This document shows, one piece after another, positions 31,475-42,704 of a stretch of 64,000 nt of DNA. The stretch lies in NCBI RefSeq assembly GCF_030272615.1, contig NC_081413.1, forward strand, positions 723,569,649-723,633,648, in the 5' to 3' direction. Below the pieces are notes generated by a model, which was given only the letters and a program-made list of their open reading frames with translations, made no database searches and was not told the origin of the DNA. Source of the DNA: Cryptomeria japonica. Lineage: Eukaryota; Streptophyta; Pinopsida; Cupressales; Cupressaceae. Position 1 is the stretch's first letter. Every line of letters begins with the position of its first letter. Position numbers and translations under genes: made by a program.

Positions 31475-34400
31475 TTTCGCCCTGGACCCTTTGGAAGGGT
31501 CAGGAGTGATTTTCTTGATTAGGCCTCAATTACCCCATTTTTTTCACTCCAAAATCCTCCGGAAGGTGAGCATATGCTTGTTTTAGTCCAACAAAGTCTA
31601 GGGATCCATCCTTTTAGCTTCTCACATGGGCAAATTAGGTGATAATAAGAATTTCGCTCTGGACCCTTTGGAAGGGTCAGGAGCGAAATTCCTTCTTTAG
31701 GCTTTATTTTACACTTCCTTTACTTCAATTCTCCCTATAAGGCAAGAATATCTCACTCCAGCCTCAACCATGCTATAGGTATCAACATTTTAGCTTCACT
31801 CAAGGGAAAAATGGTTGATTTGGAGAATTTCGCCTTGGACCCTTTGGAAGGGTCAGGAGCGAATTTCTCTCTTTGCTTGTTTTCCTTCACTTCAACTCAT
31901 CTTGCAAGGCTTAAACAACCTCTCTCCAGTCTTTTCATGCCTTAGGAATCAAAATCTTGTCTTGACACAGAGTAAATAGTGACTTTGATGAATTTCGCTC
32001 TAGACCCTTTGGAAGGGTCAGGGGCGAAATTCACTTTTTGCTTGCCTATTCACACTATATTTCACTTTCTTCACTTCACTTCATCTGGAATCCCCCATAT
32101 TGAACCCACTTCTCAACTTGGCAACATTGGTTCGATTTTCACAAGGCCCAAAAAGGAGAATTCGCTCAAAAAACTAACCAAGGACAGGACCTATCTAGAA
32201 TTTCGCTTTGGACCCTTTGGAAGGGTCAGGAGCGAAATTCCAATTTTAGCTCAAAATATGCATCTTTGATGGTCAAGAGTCTATCCAAGGCGATCCAAAT
32301 GGTATCTTTCACCCTTGTTTAGCCCTGACTTCACTCAAATCTTGAGGAAAAAGGTGGTTTTAGAGTTTTTCGCTCTGGACCCTTTGGAAGGATCAGGAGC
32401 GAATTTCTTGTTTGTAGCTCACTTCTCCATCATTTCAACTTTAGATCACTTCACAAGGCAAGGAAACCCCTCTCTTTTCTCATCCAACCCAAATTTAACT
32501 TGATTTTGCAAGGAAAAATAGGTGATTGAAGGATTTTCACCTTGGACCCTTTGGAAGGGTTAGGAGCGAATTTCCTCCTCTGGCCTAAAATCATCATTTC
32601 TGGAGACAACAATCAACTCAAGGGCAATCTCAAGGGCATCTTTCACCTTGGTCTAGGCATGGTTTAGCACAAATTTGAAAGGGATAGGTAGATTTTGGGA
32701 TTTTCGCTCTGGACCCTTTGGAAGGGTTAGGAGCGAAAATCTTGTTTTAGGGCTATTTCTCCATCCTTTCAACTTGAAATCACCTCCAGGACTTAGGACA
32801 CCTCGCCTCACTCCTTTCTAGGCCATAAAAATCAAAATTTTAACTTGTCTTGCAAGGAAAGTAGGTGGACTTGAAATTTTCGCTCAGGACCCTTTGGAAG
32901 GGTCAGGAGCGAAAATCACTTTTTGGCTCAATTCCTTCAAGTTTGATAATCATTGCTAAGTCAAAGTCATTCCTGAGGACCTCTCCCATCAAAACTCGCC
33001 CTAGTTAGAACTTGGCTTGGCACAAAATTTGGAAAAAAGGTGATTTAGAGAAAATTCGCTTTGGACCCTTTGGAAGGGTCAGGAGCGAAAATCAGTTTTT
33101 AGGCTTATTCCTCCATCATTTCAAGTTGCATTCACCTCAAAAGGCTAGAAAACACTTCTCCTCTCACGTCCAACCCAAGTTTGACTTGATTTTGCAAGGG
33201 AAAATAGGTGTTTGAAGAATTTTCGCCCTAGACCCTTTGGAAGGGTCAGGAGCGATTTTCATCATTTGGCTTAATTCCTTCAAACTTTATAATTATTGAC
33301 CATTCAAGGACATGCCTAAAGACACCTCTAATCTTGACCCACACTAGATTTGGCATAAATTTGAGGGAAAAGATAGGTTTTGAGAAAATTCGCTCTGGAC
33401 CCTTTGGAAGGGTCAGGAGCGAAAATCTCATTCTTGACCAAAAATCATCATTCTTTCAACTTGAAACTTCATTGCAAGATAAAATCTCATCTCTCTTCAC
33501 CCTAGGAACAAGGTTTGTGGTCTAAGCAAGGTCAAAAAATAGGCTTGCAAGGAATTTCGCTCTGGACCCTTTGGAAGGGTCAGGAGCGAAATTTCCTTCT
33601 TGGCTAGAATCCTTCATTTTTAAAAATCTTTTACACATTTCCAAAGTCCAAACACGTCCATCCTTCCTTTCAAGATGCTTTGCAAATCAAAATTTGGTCA
33701 AACTTAGGAGGAAATGAGCTTTAAGAGGATTTTCGCTCTGGACCCTTTGGAAGGGTCAGGAGCGAAAATCTCATTCTAGGCTAGATTACTCACTTTTCAA
33801 ACTTCAAACCACTTCAAGAAGCAAACTTAGATCATTTTCCACCTGAGGAAGAAGGTTTCAAAGTCAAACAAGGTAGCAAATGAAGTTTATGATGAATTTC
33901 GCTCTGGACCCTTTAGAAGGGTTAGGAGCAAAATTCTCCTTTAGGCCAAAATCTTGTTCTTCAAAATCAATCAACTCCATCTCAAGGCAAGAACATACCA
34001 ATTCATCCCCCACCATGCCCTAGAAACCAACACTTAGCCAAAATTGGGAAGGAAATGAGAGCTACCAAGATTTTCGCTTTGGATCCTTTGGAAGGGTCAG
34101 GAGCAAAAATCATGTTTTGGGCTTGACTCTTGACCTTTTCAACTCCAACTCTCTTTGAGAGGCAAACATAGATCCTTCTTCACGGATCTCCATCATGATC
34201 CTGACTTTAGCCAAGGGAAAAATGAGAGTTTTCAAGAATTTTGCTCTGGACCCTTTGGAAGGGTCAGGAGCGAAATTCTCATTTTTGACCAAAATCCTTC
34301 ATCTCATCCACCATCAATCACTCCCTAGGGCTAGAACGTATCAAATTGCCCTTTCTATGCCTAAGGAAGCTATGGTCTTGGCCTTGACAAGTGAGAATTT

Positions 34401-34830
34401 GATGTTTAAGGGGATTTTTCGCTCTGGACCCTTTGGAAGGGTCAGTAGCGAAAATCCCACTCTTGGCTAGCTTCTCACTTAAGTTCACTTCATTCTCCAC
34501 CAAATTTGATCAAATCAACTTCCTTCTTTCACTATCAAGATATTCCATCACTCAACTGGGTCCAGGCAAGGTCAGACTAGGTTTTAAGGCCAAAGGAAGG
34601 CAAAAAGGGAGGATTTCGCTTTGGACCCTTTGGAAGGGTCAGGAGTGAAATCCTCATTTGAGGTTAGCTTTCATCATCTTGAGGTCCAAAAATTCCTCTT
34701 CAAGGCAAATATGTATCAAAACCTACCAAACCATGCCTTAGAAGTTCCTAACTTGGTCAAGCTAAGAAGCAAAATAGAGGAAATATGAATTTCACTCAGG
34801 ACCCTTTGGAAGGGTCAGGAGCGAAATTTA
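31475..34830 (-). repeat. Array of about 20 hairpins in unit C
   Basis: The + strand core is TCGCTCTGGACCCTTTGG then AAGGGTCAGGAGCGAA. Copies lie about every 165-177 bp, with two longer gaps (near 32201 and 34617). Variants include wobble changes (GGGTT for GGGTC, GATCC for GACCC) that keep pairing. Spacers share weak similarity (CAAGG, TTGG-CAA, AAGGTGATTTTAAG), so the whole array is a decayed tandem repeat of about 170 bp in which the hairpin is best kept. Confidence 0.92.
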
Positions 34831-35182
34831 CATTCTTGGCTCGATTCACCCTCAAACTGGCTTGACTTTGTTCTAGGCTAGATCCTTGATTCATTCCTTC
34901 CTTGTCTTAGCCAAATTTGCTCAACCACTCACTAACTTCCTCGAACTCAAACTGGACACCACCAGCAAAACCAAGCTTAAAGAAGACCTGGAAAGAAACT
35001 CATCTACTGACTCATCTTAGCTCGAGTAGAGCCTGCTATCCATTGAGCCCTCTGGCAACACTCATCATGCAAAGGCTAACAAGCAAAACCCTAAAAGACC
35101 TAGAAAACAAACCTCGGAAAGCAACAAAAGCAGGGGTCCCCATTTGCAATGGGGCGATGTGTGAATACATCACAACACTAGA

Positions 35183-35621
35183 ATACTAGGAGCTCTTGGA
35201 GAACAAAGCCCTTGTTCTCAAGTCACTTGTTGAAGACATTGATGATACCATGAGATTGCGATTGGAAGTATTTCAGGATATTGTTTCTCATTGTGAGAAA
35301 GCTTCTTGCAATATCATGGATCACAATGGGGAGTTATTATCAGAAGAAAGGGTTCTCTGAGATCTATAGTTGAAGATTCATCATGAGTGGAAGAGTGAAC
35401 CATTTTCAGTTACATCTATTCAAGCCTTGGTTGCCTATCAAGTCTTCTTGCAGGAAATTCAGTCTTCCTTTGAGAAGAATAATGCCACAATCCTTCGTTG
35501 TAGTGATGTTATTGTGAAAACCATGATCGTGACAAATAATACCCATGAACCGAATCTTGATGAGTTGCAAATGATCATCCAAAAGTTCAAAGGATTCATG
35601 TCTTCACATGCTGCAACCTAA
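35183..35621 (+). pseudogene. Element H ORF, C-terminal segment right of C
   Basis: This continues the H frame after unit C: ELLENKALVLKSLVEDIDDT, LEVFQDIVSHCEKASCNIM, then stops near 35356 and 35367, then KIHHEWKSEPFSVTSIQALV and FKGFMSSHAAT before a TAA. It is predicted helical. Stops show it is dead. It is equivalent in position to the C-terminal helical region of the unit A ORF. Confidence 0.55.
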
Positions 35622-36716
35622 GTGTTTTTTCAACACTTAGTTGCATTTTTTCAGAATAGTAATCTCTTAGTTGTAGTTTCTCTTTTGACATGTTTACTTG
35701 TAAAAACATTTTGTAAATTGAAAGTCAAGTCATTACTTGCACCTTTGTAATTTCAAGTAGACGAGTAACAAGTTAATTTAGAATAGGACTTGTAACTATG
35801 AATAAGTCGTAGTTAGTTATTGAAAGTCTTGGTGGTTGAGAAAATTTCTCAAGCTAGTTAGGATCCTCCCACGTTTTTCTCATGACTCCTCTCCTATAAA
35901 TACTTGAGGGGATCTATTGTAATTTTTTATCCTTTAGAAAGCAAACAAAAACTCTGCCAAATTTGCAGCAAAGATGTTTTTGAGCTTTTATGTGTAAATT
36001 GAAGAATTGAAAGGAATAAAAGAGGATTGCTCAAGTTTTGAGTCTTTGTGCTACATTCTTGAGTTTGTGTTCCATCTTATCTTTCTTGCAAGTGTTTCTT
36101 AGAGAGCTTAATCGAATTTGTTTTGCAGTTTTTGTGCTGCATGTATTGGAGGTTAATATAAATTAGAGTAAACATTCTTCTAGGAAGAGCTGTAAGACTT
36201 TGTGCTTACACTTGTTCTTGAAAGAAATTAGAAAAAGATTTTGTGATAAGAAATAGTTGAGTCTTTGAGCTCATACTAGTTCTTGCTGTCTTGTGTAGAA
36301 GGGAATAAAATATTTCAGACTTTGTGTTGCTATAATTTGTTCTTGATATCATTAGCATAGAAAAGGGTAGATAGGACTTCACATATTCAAGACTTTGAGC
36401 TTGATATTGCTGTCTCGTCTCGAAGGAAGTGACGGAAGTCTTTGTGCTTTCAGGAAACTTCATTTTCTTTCTCTCATTTCATTTCAAAAGTTGTTACTAC
36501 TGTTTTACGTTAAATTGCTATCACTTTTCTGTGGAGAGAAAATGATATTGGCTTTCTTGAAAAAAGAAGAAGGACTGTTGTTCCATCCTATTTTAGTTTT
36601 AGTATTAGATAGATAGGGGGAGCGTTCCCTTAATTAGGAGAGTATCATACTCACACACTGTGGTTGAAACCACAATTTTTTATATTTCCCCAAGTGTACA
36701 AAATTTTCAACCAACA
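35622..36716 (+). mobile_element. Element H: LTR 3' region
   Basis: A TATA box CTATAAATACTTG is at 35894-35906, and the block ends AAGTGTACAAAATTTTCAACCAACA at 36716, resembling the family end TGTGTACAAAATACACGTCAACA. The layout (ORF, then promoter, then U5 end) matches A and B. No clear primer site follows, so the boundary is tentative. Confidence 0.45.
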
Positions 36717-37690
36717 ATATGAGTGGCAAGAAGTTTTATCTATGTTGGTATACCTTTTTAAGGTATGGTTAGCGTAGATGAATTGCAATTTCCTGTGGTT
36801 GTTATTCCAGGTGGTAAGGTAGTGTTGATGTGTATTTTGTACATGACCAAACACAGAATAAAATACCTAAAGGTACCTTATCCTCTCTTGAATAAAGCTC
36901 CCGAATGCTGAAGATATCGCAGAAGGATCAATCAGAGAAGCTTCAAGGTTCTTGTTATGTAGGATCTCTACTTGTGGATAAGCTCTTTGTGGTATGATGT
37001 GATTTTGTTGGAATCACAAGGGGACTTACCCTCGATGACCTGAACGTCTGATTTGTTGGAATCACAAGATTTCATTGGCCTAGATTTTGGAAAAAAAAGA
37101 AAAAGGATGAGGGCGAGGAAAGGATCTAATTCTGACAGTAAGAATGTAGGAGCAATGAATAACCTTTGGTGAAATTCTAACTAAGTCTTGTTTTGACATC
37201 CTAGGACCATCTCCACAAGGTTAGTGCGATCTTTGAAGGAAAGCTTTATGATGTTCAAATTGTCGCTATAAGCATAGACACCATTAGGTTGATGCATATC
37301 AGTGAAGAGGCGACAGTTGAAGTTAAGCTTAAGCTGAATGATTCCAGTTGACTACACAAGGCAAGTCTGCAATCAACAAACTGCTAGTAGTATGGATATA
37401 CAAATTTCACCATCAATCAAACACATTTCTTCCACTCATCTAATAACATGAAATCAAATCTGAGAAGTATAAAGACCATGCAAATTGTTGAATCGACCCA
37501 TAGATTTCACCATTTCTTCAATGAAGTTTTACAAGTCTTTTACAACAACATCTTGGCAACAATCTTTGCCTTCTGTTGCTATTCTACTCTAATTGCTATT
37601 CTATCAACTGACTATTCACTATTAGCTAACCATTCACCTACTATCAACTATTGACTAACTATTAGCCTTTACAAATGAGGAGCTAGGGCT

Positions 37691-37697
37691 TATATAG
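37691..37697 (-). promoter_or_regulatory. Core LTR promoter of unit D
   Basis: GGGCGCTATATAAGCCC on the minus strand, with the AACCCTAATTAGGGTTT motif at about 37761-37778. The position relative to the LTR end matches unit C. Confidence 0.6.
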
Positions 37698-38075
37698 CGC
37701 CCTCAATACAATTCAATGGCTCAGATCAATTTGAGATCAATGGCTGAGATTTTACAATGAAAACCCTAATTAGGGTTTGTTACAACCAACTCAATTCTGG
37801 CCAATGAAATAATTGCGTTATTTGGACATGTCTTCTCTGGAATATTCGACCAATGGATAATCGAGGTAGGTACATCGAAGTTAGTGCCATCTTTGATGAG
37901 TCAGGTACATTGAATCTGGACATGCTGAGGTGGACCAATCCGATTGGAGGAGTGATGACTGGGACGTCACCTTGTCTGACACTTGCAACTTGGTAGATAT
38001 TCAATTTGATGATGCTGAGAAGCTAACTTTAGCTAACTCTTCTGAAATTGTCTGCTTCTCCAACGGACCCTTGCT

Positions 38076-38282
38076 CTAACCTCCTTTGTCTTTGATGTGC
38101 AGGATGGATGGTGTACCTTTCATTGGAATGCTGGACTGGAAGATGTCGTCCTTGATGATCCTGGACTGGAGAAGGTTGTCCTTGTTGATGCCGGATTGGA
38201 GGAGGTCGTCCTTGTTGATACCGGATTGGAAAAGGTCGTCCTTGTCCTGGCTTGGTCTTCTTTCATTTGCAAGACAAACCAA
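38076..38282 (-). CDS. Short ORF of unit D with 10-residue repeats
   Basis: A 68-codon minus-strand ORF has the repeated unit LLQSGINKDD encoded by a 30-bp tandem repeat (about 38120-38245, four copies) and ends FQSSIPMKGTPSILHIKDKG-G. Unit E has a related ORF (SSQDKGELFQSSVPRRGTSS) at the matching position downstream of its second promoter, where unit A has the start of its long ORF. Coding status is uncertain. Confidence 0.4.
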   Translation of the reverse strand: MVCLANERRPSQDKDDLFQSGINKDDLLQSGINKDNLLQSRIIKDDIFQSSIPMKGTPSILHIKDKGG

Positions 38283-38399
38283 AAGATGATTAAGGACGCA
38301 TAATATATTTATTCTAACATAGCATTTTATACCTTAAATCAAGAACAAGAAGACATCAAAATGAAGTTTGTTCAAGATTCTTTCCAGGGACAGGCCCTA

Positions 38400-39125
38400 T
38401 AATAATTTCGTCCTAGACCCTCAGGAAGGGTCAGGAGCGAAATTTGCATTTTAGCCCAAAATTCACACTTTTGATGGTCAAACATCTTTCCAAGGCATTC
38501 CAAATAGTTTTTCTCACCCTAGTCCAGGCCTAACTTAGCACAAAATTTGGAGAAAAGGATGGTTTGTGTTTTTCGCTCTGGACCCTTTGGAAGGGTTAGG
38601 AGCGATTTTCAAGTTTTGAGCATGTTCTTCCATCCTTTCAACTTCAATTCACCTCCAAGACTAAGGACACATTGCCTCACTCCTATCTAGGCTATAGAAA
38701 TCAAAATTTTAACTTGTCTTGCAAAGAAAGTAGGTGATCCTAGGATTTTCGCTCTTGACCCTTTGGAAGGGTCGGGAGCGAAATCCTTGGTTTGGGCTAA
38801 TTTCCATCATTTTTCAACATCAATTAACTTCAAAAAGGCAAGAACATGCCCCCTCGCACCCATCCAAGCCATGAAAACCTAACGTTTGACTAGACTTGCA
38901 AGGAAAATAGGTGATTTTAAGATTTTCGCTCTGGATCCTTTGGAAGGGTTAGGAGCGAATTTCTTCCTCTAGCCCAAAATTATCATTTTTGGAGACAAAA
39001 ATCCATTCAAAGATAATCTCAAGGGCTTCTATCATCTTTGTCAAGGCCTGGCTTGGCACAAATGTGAGAGGAAAAGGTGGATTTTAGAATTTCGCTATGG
39101 ACCCTTTGGAAGGGTTAGGAGCGAA
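38400..39125 (-). repeat. Unit D hairpin array, first part
   Basis: Five GACCC-type hairpins (near 38408, 38573, 38748, 38924, 39092), spaced about 165-176 bp. The array is cut by unit E at 39255 and resumes at 42705. Confidence 0.9.
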
Positions 39126-40097
39126 ATTCTTGATTTGGCTCAATTCCTTCAATTTCAATGTTTCCTAGCAACTTGAAGTTACTGCTAAAGACTTCTTCCA
39201 TCCCAATTCACTTTAGTTTGCAATTGTCTTGTGACAAATTTGGAAAAAAGGTGGTGTTGACGTGTATTTTGTACACCATCATACACAGAATAAAATACCT
39301 AAGGGTATCTTATCCTCTCTTGAATAAAGCCTCTAACTGCTGAAGATTCGCATGAAGGATCAGTTAGGATGACTCCAAGGTTCCTTTTGGTAGGGTCTCT
39401 ACATGTGGACAAGCTCCAGTGGTATGATGTGATTTGCTGGAATCACAAGGGGACTTACATTTGGTGATTGAATTTCCGATCTACTTTGCTAGAACACAAG
39501 CTCTTACTAACTTAGATTAAAAAATGGAAAAAGGATGGGGGTGAAGAGAGGATCTAATCCTAACACTAAGAATGTAGGAGCAATGATTGATTTTTGATGA
39601 AACTGTAACTAGGTCTTGTTTTGACATCAATGGAACATCTACACAAGACTAGTGCGATCTTCTAAGGGAATCTTTATGATGTTCAAATCATCACCGCAGG
39701 CATAGATACCATCCAAGTTGATGCATATCAATGAAGAGGCAACAAATTGAAATTGAGCTTAGGCTGAATGATCCAGTTGACTACGCAAGGCAAGTTTGCA
39801 ATCAACAAACTGCTAGTAGTATGGATGTACGAATTCCACCATTAATCAATCACATTTCCTCCATTCATCTAATTATCTACCATCTAAGATTGAAGACTCC
39901 ACAAGAAACCATGCAAATTGCAAGAAAACGACATATTTCACCATTACTTCAATGAAAATGGAGTTTGTTTACAATCAATGGCAACAATTTCTTGCCTTGT
40001 CCTCCTATTCTATTCTCTATCTACTAACTACTTTTCAACTATTTACATACTATCTCTAACAATTGCTAATTAGCCTTTACAAATGAAATGCCTGGGC

Positions 40098-40105
40098 TTA
40101 TATAG
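40098..40105 (-). promoter_or_regulatory. Core LTR promoter of unit E
   Basis: GGGCACTATATAAGCCC on the minus strand, next to AACCCTAATTAGGGTTT at about 40170-40187. It occupies the same position as in A to D. Confidence 0.6.
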
Positions 40106-40479
40106 TGCCCACAATACAATTTGATGGCTTAGATCAATTCAAGATCAATGGCCAAGATTTTACAATGAAAACCCTAATTAGGGTTTGTTACAACCATTAC
40201 ATAACATTTAATGCTTGACCAATGAAATAATTGTATTGCTTGGACACATGTCCCTTTTAGAAAAATCGACCAATGGATAGCCGGGGTAGGTACATCGGAG
40301 TTTGTGCCACCTTCCATGAGTTAAGTACATTGAATCTGGACATGCTGAGATGGACTTCACTGATTGGAGAAATGATGACTAGGACGCCACCTCATTTGAC
40401 ACTTGGAACTTGGTAGATATTCAACTTGATGTTGTTGAGAAGCTTGCTTTAATTAATTCATCTGGAACTATTTACTTCT

Positions 40480-40641
40480 TCAACGAGCCCTTGTTCTAAC
40501 TCCTTGCGTCCTTGATGTGCAGGAAGATGATGTACCTCGCCTTGGAACACTGGATTGAAAGAGTTCGCCCTTGTCCTGGCTTGATCGTCCTGGCGAAGAC
40601 CGTCCTTGATCCGGCTTGATTTTCCTTGAAGAGATCTCCAT
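40480..40641 (-). CDS. Short ORF of unit E at the A-ORF start position
   Basis: From ATG at 40641 (minus), 53 codons: MEISSRKIKPDQ, then SSQDKGELFQSSVPRRGTSS, ending TRAR. It is preceded by TTGTGTAGGCATCAA, as the unit A ATG is preceded by TTGTGTAGGTATTACA. It resembles the unit D repeat ORF. No function can be assigned. It may be a remnant of an ORF that was lost or replaced. Confidence 0.4.
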   Translation of the reverse strand: MEISSRKIKPDQGRSSPGRSSQDKGELFQSSVPRRGTSSSCTSRTQGVRTRAR

Positions 40642-41144
40642 TTGATGCCTACACAACATTTCAGAATTAGTACCATGATTTTGCAATACATAACATAAAT
40701 TAGAGAGCAAATTTTAGGAAACTTAATGATAAGTCCTTTATTAATCATTTCCTAAAAAAGACTGAGCTAAGGCAAAACAAAATTCCAAAATTCAAAATTA
40801 AGGAAATGACGATGAACAATTCAAAATCAAGACAATAAAACCAATATCGCCATACCTCAGGAGAGAGCTAACTCTAGAATGCAAATGAGAAAAATTTGCC
40901 TAGGCAAAATTGACGTATAGATAGTCTTCAACGTGATCTTTTCTTCAAAATATGAATTTCGCCACCTTTTGAGTTGTCCTTGACGTGATCTTCAATGCCT
41001 TTGACAATTCGCACCAATAGAAACTTCAAGATTCGCACCACCTTGCTTGGAATGAAATTCGCTCCTTTGAATACAACTTCGCACTTCTCAAATCGCATGT
41101 GAATGAAGAATGATAATGTGAAAATGAAGATTTCACCACCCTCC

Positions 41145-41152
41145 CTTTATAG
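41145..41152 (-). promoter_or_regulatory. Second promoter (TATA) of unit E
   Basis: The minus strand reads GAGCGCTATAAAGGGAGGG, close to GCGCCTATAAAGGAGGGG in unit A. It lies 504-511 bp from the ATG at 40641, compared with 528 bp in unit A. Confidence 0.55.
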
Positions 41153-41435
41153 CGCTCACACCACAATTACCATATAGGCCGACTTGGAGATAAAACCACT
41201 TTTTAAAATGATTTTTAAATTAAAATGACAAGGCCGACCTCCCTTTGTAGCGCTTCAAATTCGATTTTTATTAATTAATTAATTAATTATTAATGCCTTA
41301 CGTTTTTTAATTTGCAAATTTCGATTTTAATAAAGGCAAAAATAATTAATAAAAGATCAATGCCATATTAAATGCTAATTAAGTTAGATTTTCAATTTTA
41401 TCGAACTTAGCATTTAAGGAAATTTGAATTGTTTA

Positions 41436-41447
41436 TTTGGCGCCAAA
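41436..41447. promoter_or_regulatory. TTTGGCGCCAAA palindrome, E2F-like
   Basis: A perfect 12-bp palindrome in the same relative place as TTTTGGCGCCAA in unit A, between the hairpin array and the second promoter. Confidence 0.45.
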
Positions 41448-41469
41448 ACTATGAAAACAAAGGGGACGT

Positions 41470-42335
41470 ACCTCATCGCTCTGGTCCCTTGGAGAGGGAC
41501 AGGAGCGATTTTGCTCTTGTGGGCCTCATTTCACTTCATCACCTTCGAAAATTATATTCAACGGATTCGCAATGCCTCCTTTCATTCATTCATGCCTTGA
41601 GATCGGTTGAAATTTGGCGAGAAAATCATCTACAACAAAAATCGCTCTGGTCCCTTCCTGAGGGACAGGAGCGAACTTAAGCATTTTGGTCCTTTGTTGA
41701 CGTTTGATAATCTTCAATTTGTCTTCAACGGGTTCGATTGACCTCCTTTCTTGCCTTTGAACATAAAATTTGCTTGATCTTTGCCCAGATCGTACCTTAT
41801 GAAGAATTTCGCTCTGGTCCCTTGGTGAGGGACAGGAGCGCATCGCCTTGGTCCTCCAGTGAGGGACAGGAGCGAAATTCGCTCTGGATCCTTAGTGAAG
41901 GACGGGAGCGAAATTTGACTTTTCGCACTCTCTATCAGGATAACTTTTATGGAATATAACATTTAAGTATAAGAGACATTTCTTATACTTTAAGTTATAT
42001 TCCATATATACTTTCAGGATGTTTGAGAGTGGTTTCAGACCTCCAGGAGTTATATTGCAAAATCTAGTTTTTGGAGGTTTTTTCAGTTTCCAGACTTAGT
42101 CAAATTTCAGGATCAAGGCATTCCAGACTTAGCCAAATTTCAGGATCAGGACCTCACTCAAGCCGGACTTGCTACCCTGTTGATCTCCCCGACAGCACTT
42201 CAAGTTATATTCATTTGATAAAATATACCTCTTTGGACCTTTTCACATCGTCAAGACGTTAAAATCCTGCAAGGACAAAGCAAAATTGGATTTGTAGCTC
42301 CGGTCCTTCACTGAGGGACAGGAGCGATTTTGCTC
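41470..42335 (-). repeat. Unit E hairpin array
   Basis: Six GTCCC-type hairpins (near 41478, 41641, 41809, 41841, 41879, 42298), three of them clustered with almost no spacer. Inner arms pair as GTCCC/GGGAC rather than the GACCC/GGGTC of the surrounding D array. Confidence 0.88.
41948..42006. repeat. Long palindrome of unit E
   Basis: TATGGAATATAAC...AAGTATAAGA pairs with TCTTATACTT...GTTATATTCCATA, about 25-bp arms with a short loop. The same palindrome occurs in unit D at 44524-44574, followed by the same CAGGATGTTTGAGAGTGGTT. Confidence 0.85.
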
Positions 42336-42704
42336 CTACAGGCCAAAATAACATGATTTTACACATTTTAACACTTCACAAGGCGAAAACAAATCATTTG
42401 AGATGCCTAGGATCAAAAATCAAAAATGTCAAAATTTGGTCAAAAATATTCAATTGGACAAAAATTCACATTTCATCTTCAACACTTAGTCAAATTTAAG
42501 CTCTGCATCAACATTCCAATTGAAAATTAGACCATTCTGGCGAATTCATTGCATTCAAAATTTGCATTCTAGAAAAGGAAATTCAAAAGGCTCCCAAAAC
42601 CGACTGGATTCAAACCAAAACCCTAAAAAGCAAAGCGAAAACGAGCAAAAAACATGGGTCCCCATTTGCAATGGGGCGATGTGTGAAAACGTCACAACAG
42701 GTGG

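Larger units (their letters stand above)
30247..35177 (-). mobile_element. Unit C: 4.9-kb solo LTR, TSD CTAGA
   Basis: It starts TGTTGATGTGT and ends ACATCACAACA, with exact CTAGA at 30242-30246 and 35178-35182. Excising it with one CTAGA restores the H frame (VVYLEY, stop, ELLENKALVLK). On the minus strand the order is LTR tip with CCCCATTGCAAATGGGG-type hairpin, 20 hairpin monomers, a core promoter and U5. It lacks the ORF, the AT-rich block and the second promoter of unit A. No primer site or pol is present. Confidence 0.88.
39255..42699 (-). mobile_element. Unit E: 3.4-kb solo LTR nested in D, TSD GGTGG
   Basis: Starts TGTTGACGTGT, ends ACGTCACAACA, with exact GGTGG at 39250-39254 and 42700-42704. 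Joining the flanks restores the D array text AAATTTGGAAAAAAGGTGG-TTTTGGTG before the next hairpin. Its hairpins are of the GTCCC type found in unit A. It keeps the second promoter, the AT-rich block, the GGCGCC palindrome and an ATG in the position of the A ORF, but only a short ORF follows. Confidence 0.9.

Noticed and set aside
31979-34648. Many short ORFs containing RFGPFGRVRSE or FALDPLEGSGAK
   Set aside because: These are frame translations of the repeated hairpin, not proteins.
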